Shown here: positions 1-5,578 of the stretch, in pieces
Layout of the letters: every line of letters starts with the position of its first letter
Numbering within the stretch: position 1 is the first letter of the stretch
NCBI GenBank assembly: GCA_023255615.1
Contig: JAHFLI010000035.1
Location: forward strand, 1-9,691
DNA: 9,691 bases
Origin: Candidatus Woesearchaeota archaeon
GTDB taxonomy: Archaea > Nanobdellota > Nanobdellia > Woesearchaeales > JACQSR01
Reading direction: 5' to 3'
Position numbers and translations under genes: made by a program
The notes under the pieces: generated by a model
What the model was told of the DNA's origin: nothing
The model's database searches: none
The model's input: only the letters and a program-made list of their open reading frames with translations

Positions 1-218
1 CATTAACTCCAGTTGGTCTAGCGATAAAACTTCCAGAAAAAAATATAGAAAAACTTCTGAAAGAAGGAAAAGCAAAAAAACTTCGCTATTTTCCTAAAGC
101 TCCAATAAAGAAGGATTATGCCATATTACCAAAAGCGATGTCTAATGATTTAAAATCTCTACGCTATTATATCAAGATGAGTATTGAACACGTAATGAAA
201 AAAGGCATAAAAATATGA
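1..218 (+). CDS. TfoX N-terminal-like protein, C-terminal part (5' truncated)
   Basis: The reading frame is open from the window edge (first whole codon at 3) and encodes the last 71 residues of a protein. The visible part has a strand-like GLAIKLPEKNIEKLL segment, a basic stretch, a KKDYAILP strand and a C-terminal helix (LRYYIKMSIEHVM). This order (hydrophobic strand, xxKLPE helix, variable loop, K-D-Y strand, final helix) resembles small TfoX N-terminal-domain and related YjbR/DUF1801-like proteins, which are single-domain proteins with no established enzymatic activity in archaea. Its TGA overlaps the next ATG as ATGA, so it is translationally coupled to the SRPBCC gene. A second TfoX-like gene two genes downstream supports the assignment. 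Without the N-terminal half, where TfoX proteins carry the MFGG-type motif, the family call is moderate. Confidence 0.55.
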   Translation, partial: LTPVGLAIKLPEKNIEKLLKEGKAKKLRYFPKAPIKKDYAILPKAMSNDLKSLRYYIKMSIEHVMKKGIKI

Positions 219-667
219 CAAAACTACATCACGAAATAAAAATCAATGCATCAGTAAAAAAAGTCTGGCGGGCGCTTGCTAATCTTGAATCGGTAAAATT
301 TACCAATCCGCTGGTTAAGACAGTAAAAATCATTTCTCCAAACAAGGAAGGGGTCGGTTCAGCACGCCACTGCGACTTCAAAGACGGAAAATTCGTTGAG
401 GAGCGCGTGACGGCTTTTGAGCCAAATAGATTAATCAGCTTTGACCTGTATAAGCACCAATGGCCATTAGTCTTTATGCGATGGACGAACAGACTTGAAA
501 AACATGGAGGCACTACACTGCTTGTATCTGACACCAAATATGAGTTGAAGTTCGGCATTGTAGGTAAAATTATGGATGCGCTTATTATGCGTCGCAAATT
601 TTCACATATCATTGACGATGCACTAGGAAAATTAAAAAAGTACGTCGAAACAGGTGCAGTTTCATAA
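215..667 (+). CDS. SRPBCC (START/polyketide-cyclase-like) family protein
   Basis: This is a 150-residue protein with the layout of the SRPBCC helix-grip fold. It has an N-terminal strand (HHEIKINASVKKVWRALAN) followed by the first helix. A run of antiparallel strands then covers residues 35-110, including a GVGSARHCDF turn, an EERVTAFEPNRLISFDL pair and a TTLLVSDTKYEL strand. A long C-terminal helix (about 115-145) closes the hydrophobic pocket. Length is normal for the family. Such proteins bind small hydrophobic ligands or act as cyclases and stress proteins; nothing here identifies the ligand. The ATG overlaps the upstream stop (ATGA), and the next gene starts 5 nt after this stop, so the three genes form one operon. 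SRPBCC and TfoX-like genes often sit near each other, but a shared function is unproven. Confidence 0.8.
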   Translation: MTKLHHEIKINASVKKVWRALANLESVKFTNPLVKTVKIISPNKEGVGSARHCDFKDGKFVEERVTAFEPNRLISFDLYKHQWPLVFMRWTNRLEKHGGTTLLVSDTKYELKFGIVGKIMDALIMRRKFSHIIDDALGKLKKYVETGAVS

Positions 668-672
668 CTAAT

Positions 673-1008
673 ATGGCTTACGATGAAAAACTAGCCGAAC
701 GAATCAGAAAAGTACTTGGTGGAAGAAAGTATGTTACAGAAAAACATATGTTTGGCGGTCTTTCATTTTTTTATAGCAAGAAAATGTTTTGCGGAGTTCT
801 GAAAGATGATTTAGTTCTTAAAATGAGCCATGAACAATGGGAAGATTCCCTCAAAAAACCAAGTGTTCGTCCTATGGACTTTACCGGACGTCCGATGAAA
901 GGTTTTGTGTATGTAAATCAGAAAGGATGTAAATCTGGCAAGGATCTTAAAAAATGGGTTAACTTAAGTTTAACCCATGCTAAATCTATCAAGAAAAATA
1001 TAAAGTAA
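673..1008 (+). CDS. TfoX/Sxy family N-terminal-domain protein
   Basis: This 111-residue single-domain protein matches the TfoX N-terminal family well. Residues 1-30 hold AYDEKLAERIRKVL and the signature KHMFGGLSFF. Residues 36-52 hold the FCGVLKDDLVLKM strand pair, and residues 66-80 hold RPMDFTGRPMKGFVYV, the most diagnostic motif. A final helix (KKWVNLSLTHAKSI) follows. The bacterial namesake Sxy/TfoX is a competence co-activator, but stand-alone N-terminal-domain proteins such as this lack the C-terminal half, so a competence role should not be assumed. The gene lies 5 nt after the SRPBCC gene and ends the operon; T-rich sequence follows the stop. It may be paralogous to the truncated protein at the window start. 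Confidence 0.85.
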   Translation: MAYDEKLAERIRKVLGGRKYVTEKHMFGGLSFFYSKKMFCGVLKDDLVLKMSHEQWEDSLKKPSVRPMDFTGRPMKGFVYVNQKGCKSGKDLKKWVNLSLTHAKSIKKNIK

Positions 1009-1030
1009 CTTAATAAAAAATGCTCTCAAC

Positions 1031-1056
1031 TTTTATTTAAAATAATTTCTTGTTTT
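1031..1056 (+). terminator. T-rich transcription stop candidate after the TfoX operon
   Basis: Two T-rich stretches (TTTTATTT at 1031-1038 and TTTCTTGTTTT at 1046-1056) lie 23-48 nt past the operon's last stop codon. Archaeal RNA polymerase can terminate at T tracts without a hairpin. The region is AT-rich throughout, so this is only a plausible call. Confidence 0.3.
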
Positions 1057-1082
1057 ATAAATAACTATAAAAAAGATAATAT

Positions 1083-1175
1083 TAGCAATTGTTGGAATAA
1101 GAATTTGCACTATTCCTAATTGTTCCCTGAAGGTAAAAAAAGCATGGTCGTTAAGAAAATTTAATTTTTTTTGTT
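1083..1175 (+). ncRNA. Candidate small RNA with imperfect hairpin (speculative)
   Basis: A TATA-like box, TTTTATAAATA (1053-1063), would place a transcription start near 1083-1086. That is exactly where an imperfect hairpin begins: CAATT (1086-1090) pairs with AATTG (1118-1122), and GGAATA (1094-1099) pairs with TATTCC (1111-1116) around an 11-nt loop. About 45 nt further on there is a run of eight Ts (1165-1172), a possible terminator. No box C (RTGATGA) is visible, so a C/D guide RNA is not supported. High AT content makes chance pairing and chance TATA boxes easy, hence the low confidence. Confidence 0.2.
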
Positions 1176-1215
1176 TAAAATTCCAGACGTTTACTTTAGC
1201 TCAGTAATTAGTAAA

Positions 1216-1224
1216 TTTTATAAA
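1216..1224 (+). promoter_or_regulatory. TATA box for the 1260 gene
   Basis: TTTTATAAA matches the archaeal TATA consensus. A start of transcription about 25 nt downstream (near 1245) would give a very short leader just containing the Shine-Dalgarno at 1249-1256. This excludes the upstream in-frame GTG at 1230 as the start codon, since it would lie before the transcript begins. Confidence 0.6.
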
Positions 1225-1248
1225 CTGTCGTGCAATCGCAAAACCGTA

Positions 1249-1256
1249 GAGGTGAT
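1249..1256 (+). promoter_or_regulatory. Strong Shine-Dalgarno deciding the ATG at 1260
   Basis: GAGGTGAT is fully complementary to the 3' end of archaeal 16S rRNA (AUCACCUC) and lies 3 nt before the ATG at 1260. It is the only strong ribosome binding site seen in the window; the other promoter-proximal genes look leaderless. Confidence 0.75.
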
Positions 1257-1259
1257 TTC

Positions 1260-1679
1260 ATGGCAGTAGTGGGATTCAATTTCACAACGATTGACGTTAA
1301 GAAATCAGATATCGGAAAAGGCGGAAAAATCAATATTAGTAATAATGCGACGATTGTCGGTATTGAGCCCCTTGATGTTTCTTTCGGTAAAGAAAAACAA
1401 AATACATTACGAGTTACTTTTGAGTTTACTTCCAAATATGAGCCAGAGATCGGCAATATTTTTCTTGCTGGCTCTACTATCTACATGTCTGATGCAAAAA
1501 AATCAAAAGAGATTATGGATGGCTGGAAGAAAGATAAAAAAATTCCTAAAGATGTCTGGACTGAGATTTTGAATACAATCTTGACGAAGTGTAATGTACA
1601 GGCACTTATTTTGAGCCAAGATGTGAATTTGCCGCCGCCCATACCACTCCCAAAAGTGCGCCTTGACGCAAAAGAGTAG
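1260..1679 (+). CDS. Conserved-looking archaeal protein of unknown function, possibly SecB-like
   Basis: This 139-residue soluble protein has no signal peptide or membrane segment. Visible features, from the ATG at 1260, are an N-terminal strand (AVVGFNFTTIDV), a GKINISNNATI segment and a strand pair LRVTFEFTSKYEPEIGNIFLAG. A charged helix (KKSKEIMDGWKKDKKIPKD) follows, then a second helix (VWTEILNTILTKCNVQALIL), ending in a proline-rich NLPPPIPLPKVRL motif. I recognise the style as a small family seen in archaeal genomes without an assigned function. The order of beta strands, then helix, then a C-terminal NLPPPIPLP segment recalls SecB-like chaperones, which have archaeal homologues; that is inference from pattern only. 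The ATG at 1260 is chosen over GTG 1230 because of its Shine-Dalgarno and the TATA position. The gene lies 35 nt upstream of cdc48, which has its own promoter. Confidence 0.75.
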   Translation: MAVVGFNFTTIDVKKSDIGKGGKINISNNATIVGIEPLDVSFGKEKQNTLRVTFEFTSKYEPEIGNIFLAGSTIYMSDAKKSKEIMDGWKKDKKIPKDVWTEILNTILTKCNVQALILSQDVNLPPPIPLPKVRLDAKE

Positions 1680-1684
1680 AAACA

Positions 1685-1692
1685 TTTTTAAT
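1685..1692 (+). promoter_or_regulatory. TATA box for leaderless cdc48
   Basis: TTTTTAAT is centred about 26 nt before the cdc48 ATG at 1715. No Shine-Dalgarno precedes that ATG (the preceding bases are a pyrimidine run, CTTTTTCCT-like). The spacing predicts transcription starting at or within a base or two of the start codon. Confidence 0.55.
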
Positions 1693-1714
1693 CGCCTGTC
1701 GCATTCTTTTTCCT

Positions 1715-4700
1715 ATGGTTATTAAAGAAGTCAAACTGAAGGTTGCGGAAGCTATTCAGGATGATGTCAATAAAGGCATTGTTCGCATAGATTCAGCACT
1801 GATGAATGAGATTAATATTCATCCCGGTGATATTGTTGAAATCAAAGGAGAACGCGCAACGGTTGCGATTGCAGATCGTGCGTATCCTGGAGATATTGGA
1901 TTGCGCATTATTCGTATGGATGGGATCATTCGTAAAAATGCGCGCACAGGAATCGGCGAAGTCATTAGTGTCAAAAAGGCTGAGGTCAAAGAGTGTAAGA
2001 GGGTGATTATTGCACCTGCACGAAAAGGAGTATTAATTCGCGCATCTCCTGAACTGTTTAAACAAGGATTATTGGGGAGGGCAGTTATCAAAGGAGATAT
2101 TATTTCTCTCGGTGGAACCAGAAGAAGACGGACAACGATGACGGAATCTCCATTTTTTGATGATGTTTTTAATCTCTTTGATGAGAGTCTTGTTGGTTTT
2201 GGATTTGGAGATATTAAATTTGTTGTTTCTGACACGAGCCCAAAACAACCAGTCATCATCACAACACAAACTGAAGTGATTTTTAATCCAGAAGCAATTG
2301 AGATCAAAGAAGAGCAATTTCCAGAAGTGTCTTACGAAGATATTGGTGGTTTGCGAGAAGAAATTAAAAAAATTAGAGAAATGGTAGAATTACCGTTAAA
2401 GCACCCAGAGATCTTTGAACGATTAGGTATTGAAGCGCCAAAAGGAGTTTTGCTGCATGGTCCTCCGGGAACGGGAAAAACCTTATTAGCGAAAGCGGTC
2501 TCTTCGGAAACAAATTCTCATTTTCTCGTTATCAATGGTCCAGAGATTATGTGCGTTGATGGAGATACAAAGATATTAACAAATCCAAAAGGATTGGTGA
2601 AGGCAAGAAATATATTTGAAAATGGATTAAAAGACGGTAAGATTGAAGGAGATAAGGTAAGAGTTATTGAACTAAAAACCCCAATATCTACATACGCTTT
2701 TGATAAGAAAGGAAAAATTGCTAAAGCCAAAATAACGCATGTTACAAAATTAAAAGCACCTTCTTTTGAGGTTGAACTGAGCGATGGAAATACATTAACA
2801 GTCTCCAATAACCAGCCGTTTTTAGTTTATGAAAATGGGAATCTGGTGTGGAAACGCCTGGAAGACCTAAAGGAAGGCAGTTTAGTCGCAAAGTTGATCC
2901 ACGTCAAAGTCAAAGAAAAAAGCCACAAGATTAATTTTTTGATCAGGGGATTAGTAAAGAAAAATGGATTGTTCTCTATCCAAAGCAGAAATTTATCAAG
3001 AAGCAACTGGATTAAGCTTCCGAAAAAGACATCCCCTGATTTAATGGAATTTTTGGGCTTGGTTATGTCAGATGGGCATGTTGATAAAAGAAAAGAAAGC
3101 GTTGTTTTTGCGAATGAAGATCAATTATTAAGAGAGAGATTTAAGAGATTAGCTAAGAATTTATTTGCAATAGATTCGTTAAAAGAGTATAAAGATGGCA
3201 GAGTTGCAATTTACTCTAAAATCCTGTCAGAATATATCATACAATTAGGAATTGACAGCGGCAAAAAAGAAAGCAAGATATTGCCTTATATGTTCTCATT
3301 ACCGAAAAGAGAAATCGAATCTTTTGTAAAAGGCTATTTTGATGGAGACGGGTGCGTCTCAATTACTTCTTTTAGGGCAAAAAAAAACACGCAGTCTCAT
3401 TACCCCACGCCTAAACTATTTTGCAAATCGAAGGAATTCTTGCAGGAGCTTCAGTCTTTAATGCAGCTGAGATTAGTGATTTCAACCAAATTAAATCCCC
3501 ATAAAACTTCTAAAGGGATGATGTACGAATTGGTTGTAAGAGGACATGAAGGAAGAATTAAATTTTTATCAATTGGAAGCTCTTGTTCAAAACTTGATAA
3601 AATGAGAAAAATAATGCTCAATCACAAAATAAAAGAATTTGAGAAGATACCGACACCGAATTATTTGGTAAATTCTATAAAGGAAAAAATGCTTTACAAA
3701 TATTTTAGAAATAATGATTATTATATCTATGGGAAAGGAAAATTTACAAGATATTCTCTGAATAAACTTTTTGATTTAGCAAAACAACATGGAATTACTG
3801 ATACCAAACTCATCGATGAATTTGACCTTTTGAACAGAAAAGACATAGGATGGGAGCAAATAAATAAAATTAATTTTGTCGGCGAAAAAGAATTGTTTGA
3901 TTTTACTGTCGACAAAGATAGTTTTGTTACACAAAATATGTTGTTACTACATAATAGTAAATATTATGGTCAGTCTGAAGAAAATTTAAGAAAGAAATTC
4001 GAAGAAGCGCAAAAAAATGCTCCATCTATTATTTTCATTGATGAGATTGATGCGATTGCATCGAAACGTGAAGATACTCGGGGAGAAGTCGAGCGACGAG
4101 TTGTTGCACAACTTCTTGCGTCAATGGATGGATTGCAATCGCGCGGAAAAGTTGTGGTTATTGCCGCAACAAATGCCCCAAATATTCTTGATCCTGCGTT
4201 GAGAAGACCAGGACGTTTTGACCGGGAAATTGAAATTGGAGTTCCTGACAAAGAAGGACGATTGAATATTTTGCAAATTCACACGAGAAATATGCCGTTA
4301 GAAAAAAGTGTCAATCTTAAGGAGATTGCAAATATTACTCACGGGTTTGTTGGGGCAGATTTATCAGCACTCGCAAAAGAATCTGCGATGATTGTATTAC
4401 GGAGAATTTTGCCTGAGTTGAAATTAAAAGAAGATGAACCCATTTCACAAGACTTATTGGAAAAACTAAAGATCAAACATCGGGATTTGCTGGATGCATT
4501 GAAAGTTGTGCGTCCATCAGCATTGCGCGAAGTCCTTGTTGAAAGACCGACTATCAAATGGGATGATATCGGCGGCTTGGACGAAGTAAAGCAGGAGCTC
4601 AAAGAAGCTGTCGAATGGCCGCTCAAGAATCCAGGTGCATTTAAGCGATTAGGAGTTGAGCCACCTAAAGGAATTTTATTGTATGGTGCTCCGGGAACGG

Positions 4701-5395
4701 GAAAAACATTACTTGCTAAAGCAGTTGCCAATGAATCTGAGGCAAATTTTATTCTTGTCAAAGGTCCAGAGTTGTTATCGAAGTGGGTCGGAGAAAGTGA
4801 AAAAGCAGTTCGGGAGATTTTCAAAAAAGCCCGGCAAGTTTCTCCCTGCATTATCTTTTTTGATGAGGTTGATTCATTAGCTCCGCGACGTGGTATCTCA
4901 TCTGATTCTCACGTCACTGAGCGAGTCGTTAATCAATTGCTCACGGAGATTGACGGTCTTGTAGAGATGAATGATGTTGTTATCATTGCTGCGACCAATA
5001 GACCAGATATTCTTGATCCTGCGTTGCTACGACCTGGACGATTTGATCGGATTATTTTAACTCCAGCTCCTGACATCACGTCCCGAGAAATGATTTTTTC
5101 TGTTCACTCGAAGAATATGCCGTTGAAGAACGTTGATTTGCATGATCTTGCTGCTGCAACAGAAGGATACGTTGGAGCTGATATTGAATCAGTGTGTAGA
5201 GAAGCTGCGATTATTGCATTGCGAGAGAATATTAACGCTAAGGAGATTGCCAAAAAACATTTTGATGTCGCATTGCAAAAAGTACGGCCATCCATCGATA
5301 AGGAAACTGAGAAGACCTATGAAGAATTACGTAACCATTTCTCCGCTGCGCGAGCTAAACAAATGGAAAAAGAACTTCCTAATTATTTCGGTTGA
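1715..5395 (+). CDS. cdc48: Cdc48/VCP (VAT) AAA+ ATPase precursor containing an intein
   Basis: The 1226-residue precursor would become a 758-residue protein after removal of the intein (residues 280-747), the usual size of archaeal Cdc48. Residues 1-185 are the N domain (double-psi barrel plus second lobe) used for substrate binding. D1 has Walker A GPPGTGKT (249-256, Lys255) and, after the intein, the pore loop KYYG, Walker B IIFIDEID (772-779, Asp776/Glu777) and arginine-finger segment RRPGRFDRE. D2 has Walker A GAPGTGKT (991-998, Lys997), pore segment SKWVG, Walker B IIFFDEVD (1046-1053, Asp1050/Glu1051) and LRPGRFDR. All ATPase residues are intact in both rings. Family role: a hexameric cytoplasmic unfoldase that threads substrates, in archaea able to work with the 20S proteasome; the C-terminal YFG could act as an HbYX-like docking tail. 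The frame is continuous across the intein with no stop or frameshift. Confidence 0.97.
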   Translation: MVIKEVKLKVAEAIQDDVNKGIVRIDSALMNEINIHPGDIVEIKGERATVAIADRAYPGDIGLRIIRMDGIIRKNARTGIGEVISVKKAEVKECKRVIIAPARKGVLIRASPELFKQGLLGRAVIKGDIISLGGTRRRRTTMTESPFFDDVFNLFDESLVGFGFGDIKFVVSDTSPKQPVIITTQTEVIFNPEAIEIKEEQFPEVSYEDIGGLREEIKKIREMVELPLKHPEIFERLGIEAPKGVLLHGPPGTGKTLLAKAVSSETNSHFLVINGPEIMCVDGDTKILTNPKGLVKARNIFENGLKDGKIEGDKVRVIELKTPISTYAFDKKGKIAKAKITHVTKLKAPSFEVELSDGNTLTVSNNQPFLVYENGNLVWKRLEDLKEGSLVAKLIHVKVKEKSHKINFLIRGLVKKNGLFSIQSRNLSRSNWIKLPKKTSPDLMEFLGLVMSDGHVDKRKESVVFANEDQLLRERFKRLAKNLFAIDSLKEYKDGRVAIYSKILSEYIIQLGIDSGKKESKILPYMFSLPKREIESFVKGYFDGDGCVSITSFRAKKNTQSHYPTPKLFCKSKEFLQELQSLMQLRLVISTKLNPHKTSKGMMYELVVRGHEGRIKFLSIGSSCSKLDKMRKIMLNHKIKEFEKIPTPNYLVNSIKEKMLYKYFRNNDYYIYGKGKFTRYSLNKLFDLAKQHGITDTKLIDEFDLLNRKDIGWEQINKINFVGEKELFDFTVDKDSFVTQNMLLLHNSKYYGQSEENLRKKFEEAQKNAPSIIFIDEIDAIASKREDTRGEVERRVVAQLLASMDGLQSRGKVVVIAATNAPNILDPALRRPGRFDREIEIGVPDKEGRLNILQIHTRNMPLEKSVNLKEIANITHGFVGADLSALAKESAMIVLRRILPELKLKEDEPISQDLLEKLKIKHRDLLDALKVVRPSALREVLVERPTIKWDDIGGLDEVKQELKEAVEWPLKNPGAFKRLGVEPPKGILLYGAPGTGKTLLAKAVANESEANFILVKGPELLSKWVGESEKAVREIFKKARQVSPCIIFFDEVDSLAPRRGISSDSHVTERVVNQLLTEIDGLVEMNDVVIIAATNRPDILDPALLRPGRFDRIILTPAPDITSREMIFSVHSKNMPLKNVDLHDLAAATEGYVGADIESVCREAAIIALRENINAKEIAKKHFDVALQKVRPSIDKETEKTYEELRNHFSAARAKQMEKELPNYFG
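2552..3955 (+). mobile_element. In-frame intein with LAGLIDADG endonuclease in Cdc48 D1
   Basis: The 468-residue insert splits GPEIM from SKYYG, the D1 pore-loop segment. It begins with Cys280 (block A, CVDGDTKIL) and ends LLLHN (His746, Asn747), followed by Ser748 as the +1 nucleophile, so the splice chemistry termini are complete. Block B reads LTVSNNQPFLV (361-371): Gln367 stands where the near-invariant His belongs and Ser364 where Thr is usual. Block F (LFDFTV, Asp729) lacks its common His. The endonuclease has both dodecapeptide motifs: FLGLVMSDGHV (acidic Asp453) and VKGYFDGDGCV (Asp543/Asp545). The homing enzyme therefore looks potentially active. Its arginine codons are 19 AGA/AGG and 1 CGC, against 12 CGN and 6 AGR in the N-extein, which suggests separate ancestry. 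Archaeal Cdc48 inteins are known (for example in Methanopyrus); whether they share this site and these substitutions I cannot check. Confidence 0.95.
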
Positions 5396-5407
5396 TGTTC
5401 AAATTCC

Positions 5408-5424
5408 TATTTTGTTATTATTTT
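5408..5424 (+). terminator. T-rich stop candidate after cdc48
   Basis: A T-rich stretch (TATTTTGTTATTATTTT) starts 13 nt beyond the cdc48 stop and could serve as an archaeal intrinsic terminator. It also contains the first of three TGTTATTAT repeats, so its role is ambiguous. Confidence 0.35.
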
Positions 5425-5460
5425 AACATAATGTTATTATACTTCTTCCTTTGTTATTAT
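5413..5460. repeat. Three TGTTATTAT direct repeats, about 20 nt apart
   Basis: The 9-mer TGTTATTAT occurs at 5413-5421, 5432-5440 and 5452-5460, with start-to-start spacings of 19 and 20 nt, close to two helical turns. The middle copy overlaps the proposed TATA element of the mini-gene at 5465, and the third ends 4 nt before its ATG. Same-face spacing fits a protein-binding array, but the simple AT composition means chance is possible. Confidence 0.4.
5434..5441 (+). promoter_or_regulatory. TATA box for leaderless 37-residue gene
   Basis: TTATTATA is centred about 27 nt before the ATG at 5465, matching the promoter-to-start spacing seen at the other leaderless genes here. Confidence 0.4.
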
Positions 5461-5464
5461 CAGT

Positions 5465-5578
5465 ATGGAAGAAGATGAATTTAGTATATTTGAGAAACCG
5501 TCAAGGAAAAAAGAATGGTACGAGGATCTCGATTTTATGCACCCTAATGATCCTACCGATGATTTTCGAGAGAAGTGA
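5465..5578 (+). CDS. Small acidic hypothetical protein, 37 residues
   Basis: The reading frame encodes 37 residues: an acidic start (MEEDEFSIFEKP), a basic SRKK patch, then KEWYEDLDFMHPNDPTDDFREK. The composition is rich in Asp, Glu, Trp, Tyr and Phe and does not look like translated AT-rich noise. A TATA-like box sits at the leaderless distance upstream, and no Shine-Dalgarno is present. Its TGA ends at 5578, exactly one base before the stop of the convergent KaiC-like gene, so it fills the gap with no overlap. It has no recognisable domain and no membrane segment; I do not know its function. The alternative is a fortuitous frame in the cdc48 3' region. Confidence 0.5.
   Translation: MEEDEFSIFEKPSRKKEWYEDLDFMHPNDPTDDFREK

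Larger units (their letters stand above)
1009..1259. other. AT-rich intergenic region with T tracts, hairpin and promoter
   Basis: No coding region is supported in this spacer; the longest ATG frame I noticed on the + strand is about six codons (from 1144). It contains T-rich tracts that could end the upstream operon (1031-1038 and 1046-1056) and a TATA-like element (1053-1063). An imperfect hairpin follows (1086-1122), then an eight-T run (1165-1172), and finally the TATA box and Shine-Dalgarno of the downstream gene. The last two are solid; the others are listed separately with lower confidence. Confidence 0.7.

Noticed and set aside
1083..1175. Box C/D or tRNA-like RNA in the spacer
   Set aside because: No RTGATGA box C and no cloverleaf pairing were found; only a generic hairpin is visible.
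1230..1259. Upstream in-frame GTG start (1230) for the unknown-function gene
   Set aside because: It lies only a few bases after the TATA box and before the expected transcription start; ATG 1260 has a perfect Shine-Dalgarno.
1819..2307. Long antisense open frame opposite the cdc48 N domain (162 residues)
   Set aside because: It is the complement of a well-supported conserved gene and its translation has no recognisable domain. The same holds for antisense frames at 4339-4851 and 229-612.
2552..3955. Insert in cdc48 as an insertion sequence or a disrupted gene
   Set aside because: The frame is open throughout, the ends match intein splice junctions (Cys start, His-Asn end, Ser +1), and there are no terminal inverted repeats or transposase motifs.
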